Below are positions 34,896 through 45,543 of a stretch of DNA of 64,000 nt, in pieces; within the stretch, counting starts at the first letter, position 1, and each line of letters opens with the position of its first letter. Made by a program: the position numbers and the translations under genes. The notes below the pieces were generated by a model. It was not told the origin of the DNA. It saw nothing but the letters and a program-made list of their open reading frames with translations, and made no database searches. This stretch comes from Saccharopolyspora erythraea NRRL 2338 (GTDB taxonomy: Bacteria; Actinomycetota; Actinomycetes; Mycobacteriales; Pseudonocardiaceae), in NCBI RefSeq assembly GCF_000062885.1, contig NC_009142.1, positions 372,001 to 436,000 of the forward strand. The letters are read 5' to 3'.

Positions 34896-36199
34896 GCGCC
34901 CTCGCACTCGCGCTGGCCTTGCTCGCCATCGCAGCCCTCCTGGCGCCCGTGAACACCGCCCGCGCCCGCCTGCTCGACCTCCCCACGCCCCGGCCACGAC
35001 CCAACCCCACACCGACCGGCCGCCGACTCACACCCACCCCGAACACGCCAATCCGGAGCACACCCATCCCACGCGCGACCAGCCCAGGAACGTCCACCTC
35101 AGGCATGGCCACCTCGAGAACGGCCACCCCAGGAAAGGTCGCCTCAGGAGCGTTCACCTCGGGCACGGCCACCTTCGGAACGACCTTCTCGGAGACAGCA
35201 CTCAATCCCAACGATGGACTTTTGCCAGCTCGAGCAACACCCGACCCCACAACCAGCTCCGTGCCGGGCGACCCCGCCAACCTCTTGTCGGGCTTCTCCG
35301 CCGCGACTCAAAGCACAGATCTGGTGCCGGGTTGGCCAGTCATCGGCAACGCCTCTGACGTCTCCACGGGCGGCTCTTCTCCGCGCACCGCATCTGGCTT
35401 CCCGCCGGACGGTTTCCCCGTCGGGAATCCGTCGGCTGGACCCGCGATTGACCTCACTGACAGCCCATGGTCGAGACGATCGCCGACAGCTCTGCCCACC
35501 GATGCCCTGAGCGGCCTCCCAGCTGGTTTCCCCATGGACCTCCCACCCGGTCTCCCCATGGACGTCCCGCCCGGGTTCGTCACCGACTCCGCGCCAACAA
35601 GGTCCTCAGCCGGTCTTCACGCCCATCCCTCGGCGCGGGAGCAGGTGGGGTCGCTGCCGGCCCGGTTGCGAGCTGTCCGCATCGCGATGGCCCGGTTCGC
35701 CGCCTCGATGGGCGGTTGCAGGTGGGCTGATCGCTTCCGCCGAAGATCTGCGAAGACCGACCCCCTCGTGCTCGCCGCGGGCTGGGACCTGCTCGCTGCC
35801 GGGATGCGGGCAGGGCTGCCGGTGCCGGTGATCTTGCGGGCCGTTGCGGCGGAGTTCGACGGCGCCCCGGCGGGTGTGCTCGACGAGGTGGCTCGGCTGC
35901 TCGCCCTCGGTGCGGATGCCGTGGCCGCGTGGGAACCCGCGCTGCGACACCCCGATACCGAGGAACTCGCCCGCGCCGCCCGTCGGACGGCGCGGACCGG
36001 GACAGGTCTGGCCGACGTGGCGGCCGACCTCGCCGCGGACGCGCGCGCGTCCGTCGGTGCACGGGCTCAAGCCCATGCCCAGCGGGCGACGGTGTGGGTC
36101 GCACTGCCGTTGGGTCTGTGCTTCCTGCCCGCGTTCCTGTGCCTCGGTGTCCTTCCGGTGGTCGCAGGAATGCTCAACCGCATTGTCGCAACCTGGTGA
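34892..36199 (+). CDS. tadC: TadC-like protein with a 220-residue low-complexity insertion
   Basis: A 435-residue protein with an N-terminal membrane helix (1-20), an insertion (about 31-250) and a C-terminal T2SSF domain (about 290-435) with two membrane helices at the end (VWVALPLGLCFLPAFLCLGVLPVVAGM). The insertion is Pro/Thr/Ser/Gly-rich with imperfect repeats such as TSGMATSRTATPG and FPMDLPPGLPMDVPPG and is absent from the compact TadC I remember in relatives. DNA there has lower GC and rarer codons than its neighbours. The ATG at 34892 overlaps the tadB stop (ATGA). The T2SSF domain itself looks intact. Confidence 0.88.
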   Translation: MSALALALALLAIAALLAPVNTARARLLDLPTPRPRPNPTPTGRRLTPTPNTPIRSTPIPRATSPGTSTSGMATSRTATPGKVASGAFTSGTATFGTTFSETALNPNDGLLPARATPDPTTSSVPGDPANLLSGFSAATQSTDLVPGWPVIGNASDVSTGGSSPRTASGFPPDGFPVGNPSAGPAIDLTDSPWSRRSPTALPTDALSGLPAGFPMDLPPGLPMDVPPGFVTDSAPTRSSAGLHAHPSAREQVGSLPARLRAVRIAMARFAASMGGCRWADRFRRRSAKTDPLVLAAGWDLLAAGMRAGLPVPVILRAVAAEFDGAPAGVLDEVARLLALGADAVAAWEPALRHPDTEELARAARRTARTGTGLADVAADLAADARASVGARAQAHAQRATVWVALPLGLCFLPAFLCLGVLPVVAGMLNRIVATW

Positions 36200-36254
36200 T
36201 TGTCCAATGAGGGCGGACAGTCGTCCGCTCACCGATGAAGAGAGAGGAATCAAC

Positions 36255-36491
36255 ATGCAGAGCAACCTCATCGTCCGGAGCCAAGTTTCGACGCGCACTT
36301 CGCGTTCGCGATTGTTGTTGCGGCGACTCCGCTTTCTGCTGCGGGGCGACGACGGGATGAGCACCGCGGAGTACGCGATCGGCACGCTGGCCGCGGCCGC
36401 ACTCGGTGCGATCCTTTACACCGCGGTGAACAGCGACACGATCAAAGGGGCCGTAACCGCTTTGCTCGAACGCGGATTCGCGGGTATCTGA
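36255..36491 (+). CDS. Flp pilin-like small membrane protein (DUF4244)
   Basis: A 78-residue protein. After a basic stretch it has GDDGMSTAEYAIGTLAAAALGAILYTAV: a prepilin-like site with Gly before Met and Glu five residues later, then a single hydrophobic helix. DUF4244 proteins occupy this position in actinobacterial tad clusters and are probably the pilin subunit. The ATG at 36255 has GAGAGGA upstream; an in-frame ATG at 36207 would add 16 residues and is less likely. The stop overlaps the tadE start (TGATG). The prepilin peptidase that would process it is not in the window. Confidence 0.85.
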   Translation: MQSNLIVRSQVSTRTSRSRLLLRRLRFLLRGDDGMSTAEYAIGTLAAAALGAILYTAVNSDTIKGAVTALLERGFAGI

Positions 36492-37369
36492 TGTCGCGCA
36501 TGCGAGCCGTGCCGGCGCCGCTGCCCCCGGGCGGCGCCGGCATCGGCGTTCGAACACGGGCCTCTGTACGGGTCAACGGGGCTGAAACATTTCCCTTGTA
36601 CGTAAGGGAAACCGCACAACCACCACCCACGGCCACGGTCCTGTCAATCCGGCGACTCATCACCATCCGCACCTTGGCTGGCGATCGCGGGGCCGTGACG
36701 GTCGAGGCGGCACTCGGCATTTGTTCGCTCGTGCTGGTGTTCGCGCTCGGGGTCGGTGGGTTGTGCGCGGTGATCGGGCAGCTCCGCTGCACGGACGCCG
36801 CGGTGGAGGCCGCGCGGCTGACCGCGCGCGGCAGCCAGGCCGAGGCCGCAGGCGCGGTGCGACGGTTGGCGCCGACCGGAGCGACCTTGACCGTCTCGGT
36901 GACCGGTGACCAGGTCACTGCCGAGGTGCGGTCGCCGCTGCCCGGCGGGTTCCTGCCCGGCAAGTGGCTGAAGAGCACGGCATTGGCCGTCATGGAACCA
37001 GGCGCGGCCACGGCGGCCGTCGAGCCCGCGCCAGCCGGGGACGTCCCGCTGGCCGAGCAGGTCCCGCCAGTCGAGCAAGTCCCGCCCGAGCAAGTCCCGC
37101 CAGTAGGCCCGACCCCAGGCCCCAGTCAGTCCGAAGGTTCGAACGAGCCAACCACATCCCGAACGCCGAACGAGTCCGATACGCCCACCAAGGAGTCCGG
37201 AAGCTCGACGTCCGGAATCGCCACGTCCGATGTCAAGGAGAACGACAACGATGCGGGTGAAATCCCGGCCACCACCGGCCCGCTTTTGGGCCGACCACTC
37301 TCGGGTGGCGATCTGCGGCCAGCGTCCAGTGCCGCGGAAACAGCTTCTCCGGAAGGAGGTGTGCCGTGA
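36491..37369 (+). CDS. tadE: TadE-like pseudopilin with long acidic Pro-rich tail
   Basis: A 292-residue protein. The TadE segment GDRGAVTVEAALGICSLVLVFALGVGGLCAVIGQL (residues about 64-98) has the Glu of the prepilin motif and a single membrane helix. It is followed by about 60 residues of TadE-like sequence (VEAARLTARGSQAEAAGA, VSVTGDQVTAEVRSPLPG). The last 120 residues are a disordered P/E/T-rich tail (EQVPPVEQVPPEQVPP). The N-terminal 60 residues are basic and non-hydrophobic. ATG 36491 overlaps the pilin stop. The tail and N terminus are longer than usual for the family. Confidence 0.8.
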   Translation: MSRMRAVPAPLPPGGAGIGVRTRASVRVNGAETFPLYVRETAQPPPTATVLSIRRLITIRTLAGDRGAVTVEAALGICSLVLVFALGVGGLCAVIGQLRCTDAAVEAARLTARGSQAEAAGAVRRLAPTGATLTVSVTGDQVTAEVRSPLPGGFLPGKWLKSTALAVMEPGAATAAVEPAPAGDVPLAEQVPPVEQVPPEQVPPVGPTPGPSQSEGSNEPTTSRTPNESDTPTKESGSSTSGIATSDVKENDNDAGEIPATTGPLLGRPLSGGDLRPASSAAETASPEGGVP

Positions 37370-37728
37370 CGACACGTGCCTCGCTTGCCGGTGACCGTGG
37401 TGCGGCAACGGTGTTCTCCGCACTGCTCTCGATCGCACTGGTCGCCGTGCTGGCGTTGGCGTTGCAGTTGGCCTCCGGTGTTGTCACGCGACACAGAGCG
37501 GAGGGGGCTGCTGACCTCGCCGCCTTGGCGGCAGCGGCGCACGTGGTGCAGGGTCCGGAGTTCGCGTGCGGGCGCGCGGACTGGGTGGCGCGGGGTATGG
37601 ACATCGCGATCACGTCCTGCCGGCTGGAAGGAGCCAACGCGCGCATCGAGGCGCGGGCGGACTCGCCCGTGCTGGGCAGCTTCGCGGTCATCACCGCACG
37701 CGCCCATGCCGGATCAGCCGGAGGTTGA
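37366..37728 (+). CDS. Rv3654c-like TadG-type pseudopilin
   Basis: A 120-residue membrane protein with GDRGAATVFSALLSIALVAVLALALQLASGVVTRHRAEGAADLAALAAA. The DRGAATV entry and HRAEGAADLAALAAA block are the mark of the actinobacterial helicase/secretion-neighbourhood TadE-like proteins (Rv3654c). The Glu+5 of classical pilins is replaced by Phe. The GTG at 37366 overlaps the tadE stop by four bases. It is the last gene of the ssd-tad operon. Rv3654c has been reported to act in host cells in mycobacteria, but the role here is unknown. Confidence 0.85.
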   Translation: MTTRASLAGDRGAATVFSALLSIALVAVLALALQLASGVVTRHRAEGAADLAALAAAAHVVQGPEFACGRADWVARGMDIAITSCRLEGANARIEARADSPVLGSFAVITARAHAGSAGG

Positions 37729-38725
37729 CTGCCGCCGAACTTCGGGATAGGTGACCAAATCTCGGAAAAGATGAGGCAATTGGGATATTGCTGAGCATAG
37801 GTCGTTGGTATTAGTCGCAGGTGTTGCCGAATGTTGCCACTGGCTCGTGGATTCCGCTGCGACCAGGCCTGTCTCCACGTGCAAGTAGGCGCCAGTACGC
37901 ATGTGCGCGCCCGCGTACGCGCATATGCGTGCGCCCGTACACGGGTGCGCACACGCGCGAATCTGGCGGTGGCGCAACGGCAAACGCCGCAACACGCCGA
38001 GAGGTGAGAGCGCCGTGATCTTGGAGCTGCGGGCGTGAGCGCGTTGCGCAGGCCGATCAAGCGCGCATGATGCTGTTGCGTGCGGCGGGTTTTCGGCCGT
38101 TCACGGTGTCCGAGACGCAAGCTGCTCCATGTGCCGGGAGCTGCGAGTTGTGCGCGGCCGCTTCGCTGCTCCGTATGGCCGGATGTGTTCGGCAGCACTG
38201 GTCAATGTGGTGGCGCACGTTGTCGTCCACTGGCATGTTGGTTTGGACGGCGACATCCACGGGTACGAGATCGTCATCGGTCCGCTCCACCGCCGGATCT
38301 CCGCTCGGCTTCCGCCCGTCGACGCGCTGTCTTCCGGCCGCCCGGTCGTCGTCCGGCCGACCGCCGGTGGAGTCAGGTCGGCGGACGCCGTTCCGCCGCT
38401 GATCCACGACGAGCGGTCAGCACGACTCGACGAGAGGTCGGCGACCGGTTCGGGATGGCCGTTGTTGCAACAAGTTCGCGACTTCGGCGCTCGTTCGCGC
38501 GCCGTTCGTCAGGATGATCTATCGGCCGCTCTCTCGCGCCCGCTGCGTTCGTCGAAGCCAAATGACCGGTCGTCGATGCGGGGGTGTACCGCGGGTGCCT
38601 TCGTGACGTTCATTAGTGGTGTGAGCGCGGGACCCAACGGTCCGCGACAACGGAGTCGGGACTCAGGTGACACCCCCGAATCACCGGGAACCGCGCGCAC
38701 TGCTGAACAGGGAGGCGGAGTAGAG
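37729..38725. other. Gene-poor, lower-GC interval between tad cluster and primase-domain gene
   Basis: About 1 kb with no convincing gene. Frames exist but carry no domain; the largest one leads into the downstream gene from 38129. GC is visibly lower than the surroundings (for example 37740-37860 and 38180-38280). A 65-bp alternating purine-pyrimidine tract is at 37895-37959. In streptomycetes I recall bldG and its anti-sigma partner near this helicase; a trace of an ATPase-like sequence at 38180-38500 is discussed as a finding. Confidence 0.65.
37895..37959. repeat. Alternating purine-pyrimidine tract (Z-DNA/cruciform prone)
   Basis: Four alternating blocks, 16, 23, 8 and 15 bases long (37895-37910, 37912-37934, 37936-37943, 37945-37959), are separated by single-base phase breaks. 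CGCATATGCG inside the second block is a perfect palindrome. CG/TG/CA steps dominate, the composition favoured by left-handed DNA under negative supercoiling. Confidence 0.85.
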
Positions 38726-39382
38726 ATGGATTGGTCGGCGGATGAGTGGCAGGACGCCATCGGCGGTGTCCGGGCTCTCCAAGCCGGGCTGCTGAACAAC
38801 CGGATCGAGCTGCGGGTCGAGGCGATCGGCTTCGCTTCGCGCGGCTGGCCGGTGCTGCCCGGGACCTATCCGGTGGGCACTCGGTGGATCGGACGCGACG
38901 GCGGCGAAGCCGACGGTCCGATGCCGGTGCACCAGGACTGGGAGGAACGGCTCGGGACCAACCCCGACCAGGTGGCCGCCTGGTGGTCCGGTCGTCCTCA
39001 CAGCCTGCTGCTCGCGACCGGGACGGCCGTCAACGCCGTCGAGGTCGACGCGGCGCTCGGCTACCGCGCCGCCGTCGCCCTGCGCACGCTGGGATTCCCG
39101 GTCCCGATCGTGGCCGTTCCCAACGGGCGCTGGTATTTCCTGACCTCCGGCGGAGATCGGCTGGCCCCCGAACTGGCCGATCTCACCGAGGTCAGGTTGC
39201 ACGGAGCCGGCAGCTGGGTCCCCATGCCGCCGACCACCTACCCGCACGGTGCGGCGCACTGGCGGGTCAAGCCCGAGGTCTGCGGGTGGACCCTGCCGTC
39301 GCTGGACTTCGTGCAGGACGCCCTCGTCCAAGGACTCAACCAGGACCACAACGTGGCTGACCTCGTCGCAGCAGGCGGATGA
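38726..39382 (+). CDS. Bifunctional DNA primase/polymerase domain protein (truncated AEP-like)
   Basis: A 218-residue protein. LRVEAIGFASRGWPVLPGTYPVGTRW and PVHQDWEERLGTNPDQVAAWWSGRPHSLLLATGTAVNAVEVDAALGYRAA are the N-terminal signature of the bifunctional primase/polymerase (Prim-Pol) domain. It has no helicase or full catalytic domain after it. Proteins of this size sit beside the MrfA-type helicase in many actinobacteria. The ATG at 38726 follows GGAGGCGGAG and begins the conserved MDWSADEWQDA stretch; the open frame continues upstream without similarity. It is convergent with the helicase. DNA synthesis activity is uncertain. Confidence 0.78.
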   Translation: MDWSADEWQDAIGGVRALQAGLLNNRIELRVEAIGFASRGWPVLPGTYPVGTRWIGRDGGEADGPMPVHQDWEERLGTNPDQVAAWWSGRPHSLLLATGTAVNAVEVDAALGYRAAVALRTLGFPVPIVAVPNGRWYFLTSGGDRLAPELADLTEVRLHGAGSWVPMPPTTYPHGAAHWRVKPEVCGWTLPSLDFVQDALVQGLNQDHNVADLVAAGG

Positions 39383-39498
39383 CCGCCATGTCGACCGGGA
39401 CCGCACCGCACGCATCGGCACCGCGCCCTGGGCACCCCGAGAACACGACCGGCGGCATGAGGAGCGACCACCGCGCTGCGCACGAGCGCGAATCGCAC

Positions 39499-41871
39499 TC
39501 AATCCCGCTGACGCCGCTCGTGCAGCCCAGCCGATCCGGCGAGCCGGCCCGCGGTCGACACCGCGTCGAGAACAGCCACCGCCCCCGCCTTGTCCAGCGG
39601 TTCGTTGCCGTTCCCGCACTTCGGCGACTGGACGCAGGACGGGCACCCAGCCGGGCACTCGCAGGAAGCGATCGCTTCCCGCGTCGCGGCCAGCCATGGG
39701 AACAGCGCGGCAAAGCCGCGATCGGCGAATCCGGCCCCTCCCGGATGACCGTCGTGCACGAACACCGTCGCCTCCCCGGTGTCGGCGTGCATGGCGGTGG
39801 AGACACCGCCGATGTCCCATCGATCGCAGGTAGCGAACAGCGGTAGCAGGCCGATCGCCGCGTGCTCGGCGGCATGCAGCGCACCGGGGATGCGCGCCGG
39901 ATCCAGCCCGGCGCCCCCCGGTGCGCTGCCGCACAGCAGCTCCGGGCTGATCGTGTACCAGACAGCCCTGGTCACCAGCTTCCTGGCGGGCAGGTCCAGC
40001 GGTACCTGGTCGAGCACCCGGCCCGACGGCAGCGTGCGCAGGTAGCCGACGACCTGCGAGGTGACCTCCACGTCACCCAGGCACACCGCCACGTCGGGGC
40101 CCACCTGCCGGTGCTCGACGGTCCGCAGCACCGAGATGTCGACCGACTCCCGCGCCGAAGTCGTCCAGTCCGGGCTCTCGGCGTGCACAAGCGCGAGGTC
40201 GGTGTTTAGGTCCAGCTCGTCGACCACGAACGACTCGCCCTGATGCAGGTAGACGGCACCCGGGTGCACCGTGGCGCACGCCGAGTCGGGGTCGACGGTG
40301 CCGAGCATCCGGCCGGAGTCGCCCTCGACCACCGCTACCTGCGAGCCGCCCGAACCCCGCAGTTCGACGCTGCGGTGCGGGCGCTCCCGCTCGGTCCAGT
40401 ACCAGCCGTGCGGACGTCGCCGCAGCACGCCGTCGGCGGTGAGCGCGTGGACCGCCTCCGCCGCGGGTGCGCCGCCGAAGGCGTCGAAGCACTCCTCCTT
40501 CAGCGGAAGCTCGGACGCGGCGCACGCCAGGTGCGGTTCGAGCACGTACGGGTTCGCCGGGTCGAGCACGGTGGCCTCGACCGGGCGTTCCAGCACTGCG
40601 GGCGGGTGGTGCACGAGATAGGTGTCCAGCGGGTCGTCCCTGGCGACGAAGACCACCAGCGCGCCTTCGCCGTCGCGGCCCGCCCGGCCCGCCTGCTGCC
40701 AGAAGGAGGCAAGCGTGCCCGGGTAACCCGCGACGATCACCGCGTCCAGGCCGGCGATGTCGACCCCGAGCTCCAGCGCGTTCGTCGTCGCCACCGCGCG
40801 CAGGTCACCGGCGAGCAGGGCGCGTTCCAGCGCACGGCGGTCCTCCGGCAGGTAGCCGCCCCGGTACGCCTTGACCCGGTCGGGCAGGCTCGAGTCGACC
40901 TCGGCGAGCGCGCGCTGGGCCGACAGCGCCGCGACCTCCACCCCGCGTCGCGAGCGGATGAAGGCGAGCGTGCGGGCGTCCTCGATCACCAGCTCGGTCA
41001 TGATCCGCGCCGTCTCCGAACCAGCCGACCGCCGGACCGGAGCACCGTTCTCGCCGATCACCTCCTCCAGCAGCGGAGGCTCCCACAACGCCACGGTGCG
41101 CGCGCCGCGCGGCGAACCGTCGTCGGTGATCGCCCGGCACCGGGCACCGGTCAGCCGCTCGCCGAGGTCGCCCGGGTCGGACACGGTCGCCGAAGCCAGC
41201 ACGAATACCGGGTCCGCGCCGTAGTGGTGTGCGATGCGCCGAAGCCGCCGCAGCAGCAGCGCGACGTGCGAGCCGAACACGCCCCGGTAGGTGTGGCACT
41301 CGTCGACGACGACGTAGCGCAGGCTGCGGAAGAACCGCGCCCAGCGGCTGTGGGCGGGCAGCACACCGAGGTGCAGCATGTCCGGATTGGTGAAGACCCA
41401 GCGGCCGTAGGCGCGCACCCAGTCGCGGTCGACCTTCGGAGTGTCGCCGTCGTAGCCGGCCGCGCGAATGCCTCCGAGCCCCAGCTCCTCGACGGCGCGT
41501 AGCTGGTCGGCGCCGAGCGCCTTGGTCGGGGAGAGGTAGAGGGCGGTCGCCGTGCGGTCCTCCAGCAGCCGCGACAGCACCGGGAGCTGGTACACCATCG
41601 ACTTGCCCGACGCGGTGCCGGTCGCGACCACGACGTGCTGCCCGGACCGAACGGCGTCGGCGCCCTCGACCTGGTGCACCCACGGCTCGCGGACCCCGCG
41701 CGCGGCGTAGGCGTCGACGACCTCGGCCGGCACCCACGACGGCCACTCCGCGGTGCGGGCGGAGCGTTCCGGCAGGTGCTTGACGTGGCGCAGCGGCGAC
41801 TCGGCGGAGGGAACCCCGGCGAGCACGCGGTCGAGCAGGTGCCGTCCCCTGTCCTTGCTCTCTGCGGTCAC
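39499..41871 (-). CDS. DEAD/DEAH-box helicase with C-terminal DUF1998 Cys4 motif (MrfA/Rv3649-like)
   Basis: A 790-residue superfamily 2 helicase. Motif I is ATGTASGKS (Lys90), motif II VVVDECHTYRG (190-193), motif III SATV, and motif VI QQAGRAGR. The C-terminal DUF1998 block CECPAGCPSCVQSPKCGNGNEPLDK carries four Cys that bind zinc. This is the MrfA-type repair helicase linked to mitomycin C adduct removal in Bacillus and equals Rv3649 in mycobacteria. The GTG at 41871 gives the likely start (VTAESKDRGRHLLDRVLAG); its Shine-Dalgarno is poorly spaced, so another start a few codons in is possible. It is divergent from hppA across a repeat-rich gap. Confidence 0.92.
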   Translation of the reverse strand: MTAESKDRGRHLLDRVLAGVPSAESPLRHVKHLPERSARTAEWPSWVPAEVVDAYAARGVREPWVHQVEGADAVRSGQHVVVATGTASGKSMVYQLPVLSRLLEDRTATALYLSPTKALGADQLRAVEELGLGGIRAAGYDGDTPKVDRDWVRAYGRWVFTNPDMLHLGVLPAHSRWARFFRSLRYVVVDECHTYRGVFGSHVALLLRRLRRIAHHYGADPVFVLASATVSDPGDLGERLTGARCRAITDDGSPRGARTVALWEPPLLEEVIGENGAPVRRSAGSETARIMTELVIEDARTLAFIRSRRGVEVAALSAQRALAEVDSSLPDRVKAYRGGYLPEDRRALERALLAGDLRAVATTNALELGVDIAGLDAVIVAGYPGTLASFWQQAGRAGRDGEGALVVFVARDDPLDTYLVHHPPAVLERPVEATVLDPANPYVLEPHLACAASELPLKEECFDAFGGAPAAEAVHALTADGVLRRRPHGWYWTERERPHRSVELRGSGGSQVAVVEGDSGRMLGTVDPDSACATVHPGAVYLHQGESFVVDELDLNTDLALVHAESPDWTTSARESVDISVLRTVEHRQVGPDVAVCLGDVEVTSQVVGYLRTLPSGRVLDQVPLDLPARKLVTRAVWYTISPELLCGSAPGGAGLDPARIPGALHAAEHAAIGLLPLFATCDRWDIGGVSTAMHADTGEATVFVHDGHPGGAGFADRGFAALFPWLAATREAIASCECPAGCPSCVQSPKCGNGNEPLDKAGAVAVLDAVSTAGRLAGSAGLHERRQRD

Positions 41872-41950
41872 CCTCCGAGCCTTGCACAGGCCGATGCGGC
41901 CGAGCCGGGCTGTCTGCGGGACGGACGTCGAAGCTGCTCGCAAGACGCGG

Positions 41951-42053
41951 ATCGAGGCCGTCCGCGCGCCGGGTATCGAGGCCGTCCGCGCGGGCGGACA
42001 GCGGGGGAGCGGCGCGAGCACGGCAGTGCCGAGGGGCGCGAGCACGGCAGTGC
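41951..42053. repeat. Two consecutive tandem repeats with 24-bp period
   Basis: ATCGAGGCCGTCCGCGCG occurs at 41951-41968 and 41975-41992; GGCGCGAGCACGGCAGTGC at 42011-42029 and 42035-42053. Both pairs are spaced by 24 bp. They lie upstream of the helicase on its promoter side. Confidence 0.85.
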
Positions 42054-42257
42054 GGAGCGGAGGATCTCCCGGTGGGGGCATTTGACCAGGCATTTCGCCG
42101 GGTCGCGAGGCGGCTGGACGGGCCGATGCGGCTCTGGAGGCGACGCCCGGACGCGCAGTCGCTCGCGCCCTCGATTCTCGACGCCGTGTTGGCGACCTTG
42201 CCCGAAGCGCTACACCGCCCGAGGTCGCCGCGTCGGCATCGGCTGGACACGCGGTTG

Positions 42258-42458
42258 CCCGTGGCGCCACGCCGTCCGGGTCCGTCGTATCGGCATCGGC
42301 TGGCCAACGACGGCGCCCGGAGCGCCGCACCGTCGGGGCCGCCGCACCGACAACAGATGCGCAAGCGCGCCGCCCGTGGCGCCACGCCGTTCGGGTCCGT
42401 CGTATCGACGTCGGCTGGCCAACGACGGCGCCCGGAGCGCCGCCCGTCGGGCCGCCGC
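42258..42458. repeat. 115-bp-period direct repeat with internal palindromes
   Basis: Two copies of an 86-88-bp unit (42258-42345 and 42373-42458) differ at about five positions, with a third partial copy before them (42220-42246). Each unit contains GTGGCGCCAC, a perfect palindrome, and GGCGC-CCGGA-GCGCC. Confidence 0.88.
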
Positions 42459-42998
42459 GTCGCCGTCCATCGCATCGGCCTGCGCCGCCGCCATTCGACA
42501 TCGCGGCGCGATGCGCCGCGCCCTCGGTGCCGGGTGCCCTCGGCAGACCCTCCCGCCCCATCCGTACCGGGAGCCCGCATAGCACCACAGCGAGTTGCCG
42601 CTCGCCCGTCGCCTCCGCGCTGCGAGCCGGAGGGCGTCGCGAGCCCCTGCGTGTGGGCGCGTCCGACGATCGGGTGGTTTTGATCCGCAGGATGGATTTA
42701 ACTGAAAAAGTTGCCCTTTACTACATGTCACCCGTTCGGTCCAAATCAAGATCGCACCTTTCGGGTGATCAAGTAGGCGGCTGAATCGATTTTTCGGTAA
42801 CGAATGTGCACGTCGCGACGAGTCGCGTATCACACCGTGAGGTAAGCCACTCGTGGCCTGAATAGACTTCCCGGCCACGACGTCGCCACGGCCGACCGAA
42901 GGTCGGCGCGAGGCGGGGCCGCCTACCGCGCGCCGGAGGGCAGTGCCGTCGGATCGGCGCACCGCCGGCGCAGAACCGAGCACAAACCAGGAGGACGG

Positions 42999-45374
<2,376 letters not shown>

Positions 45375-45397
45375 GCTGATCCGATCCGAACCCGTTC

Positions 45398-45425
45398 GGG
45401 GGCGTCCGGAGCACCGGGCGCCCCC
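45398..45425 (+). terminator. Hairpin after hppA
   Basis: GGGGGCG (45398-45404) pairs with CGCCCCC (45419-45425), with a further CCGG/CCGG pair in the loop. It begins 23 bases after the stop and is followed by GTTCG rather than a T-run. Confidence 0.55.
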
Positions 45426-45543
45426 GTTCGCCGTCATCAGCTTCACCTGAACGTGTGAGTCGAGGTTGCGGATCGGGGAATTTCGGCCGCTTCCGCGTGA
45501 CGGCGCTGGCCATGCTCGAACGGCAGTTCTACGATCGGACGCC

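Larger units (their letters stand above)
41872..42998. other. Repeat-rich interval between helicase and hppA
   Basis: About 1.1 kb without a supported gene. From 41951 to 42053 two short tandem repeats with 24-bp period occur. From 42258 to 42458 a 115-bp-period direct repeat occurs. From about 42680 to 42830 there is an AT-richer stretch that probably contains the hppA promoter (TTGCCC and TACTAC near 42712-42724). A hairpin GCCGACC-GAA-GGTCGGC (42891-42907) lies in the hppA leader. Open frames on either strand are repeat shadow. Confidence 0.7.

Noticed and set aside
38129-38725. Extending the primase-domain gene to the ATG at 38129 (417 residues)
   Set aside because: The added 199 residues have no similarity-like order, and a good ribosome site precedes the ATG at 38726.
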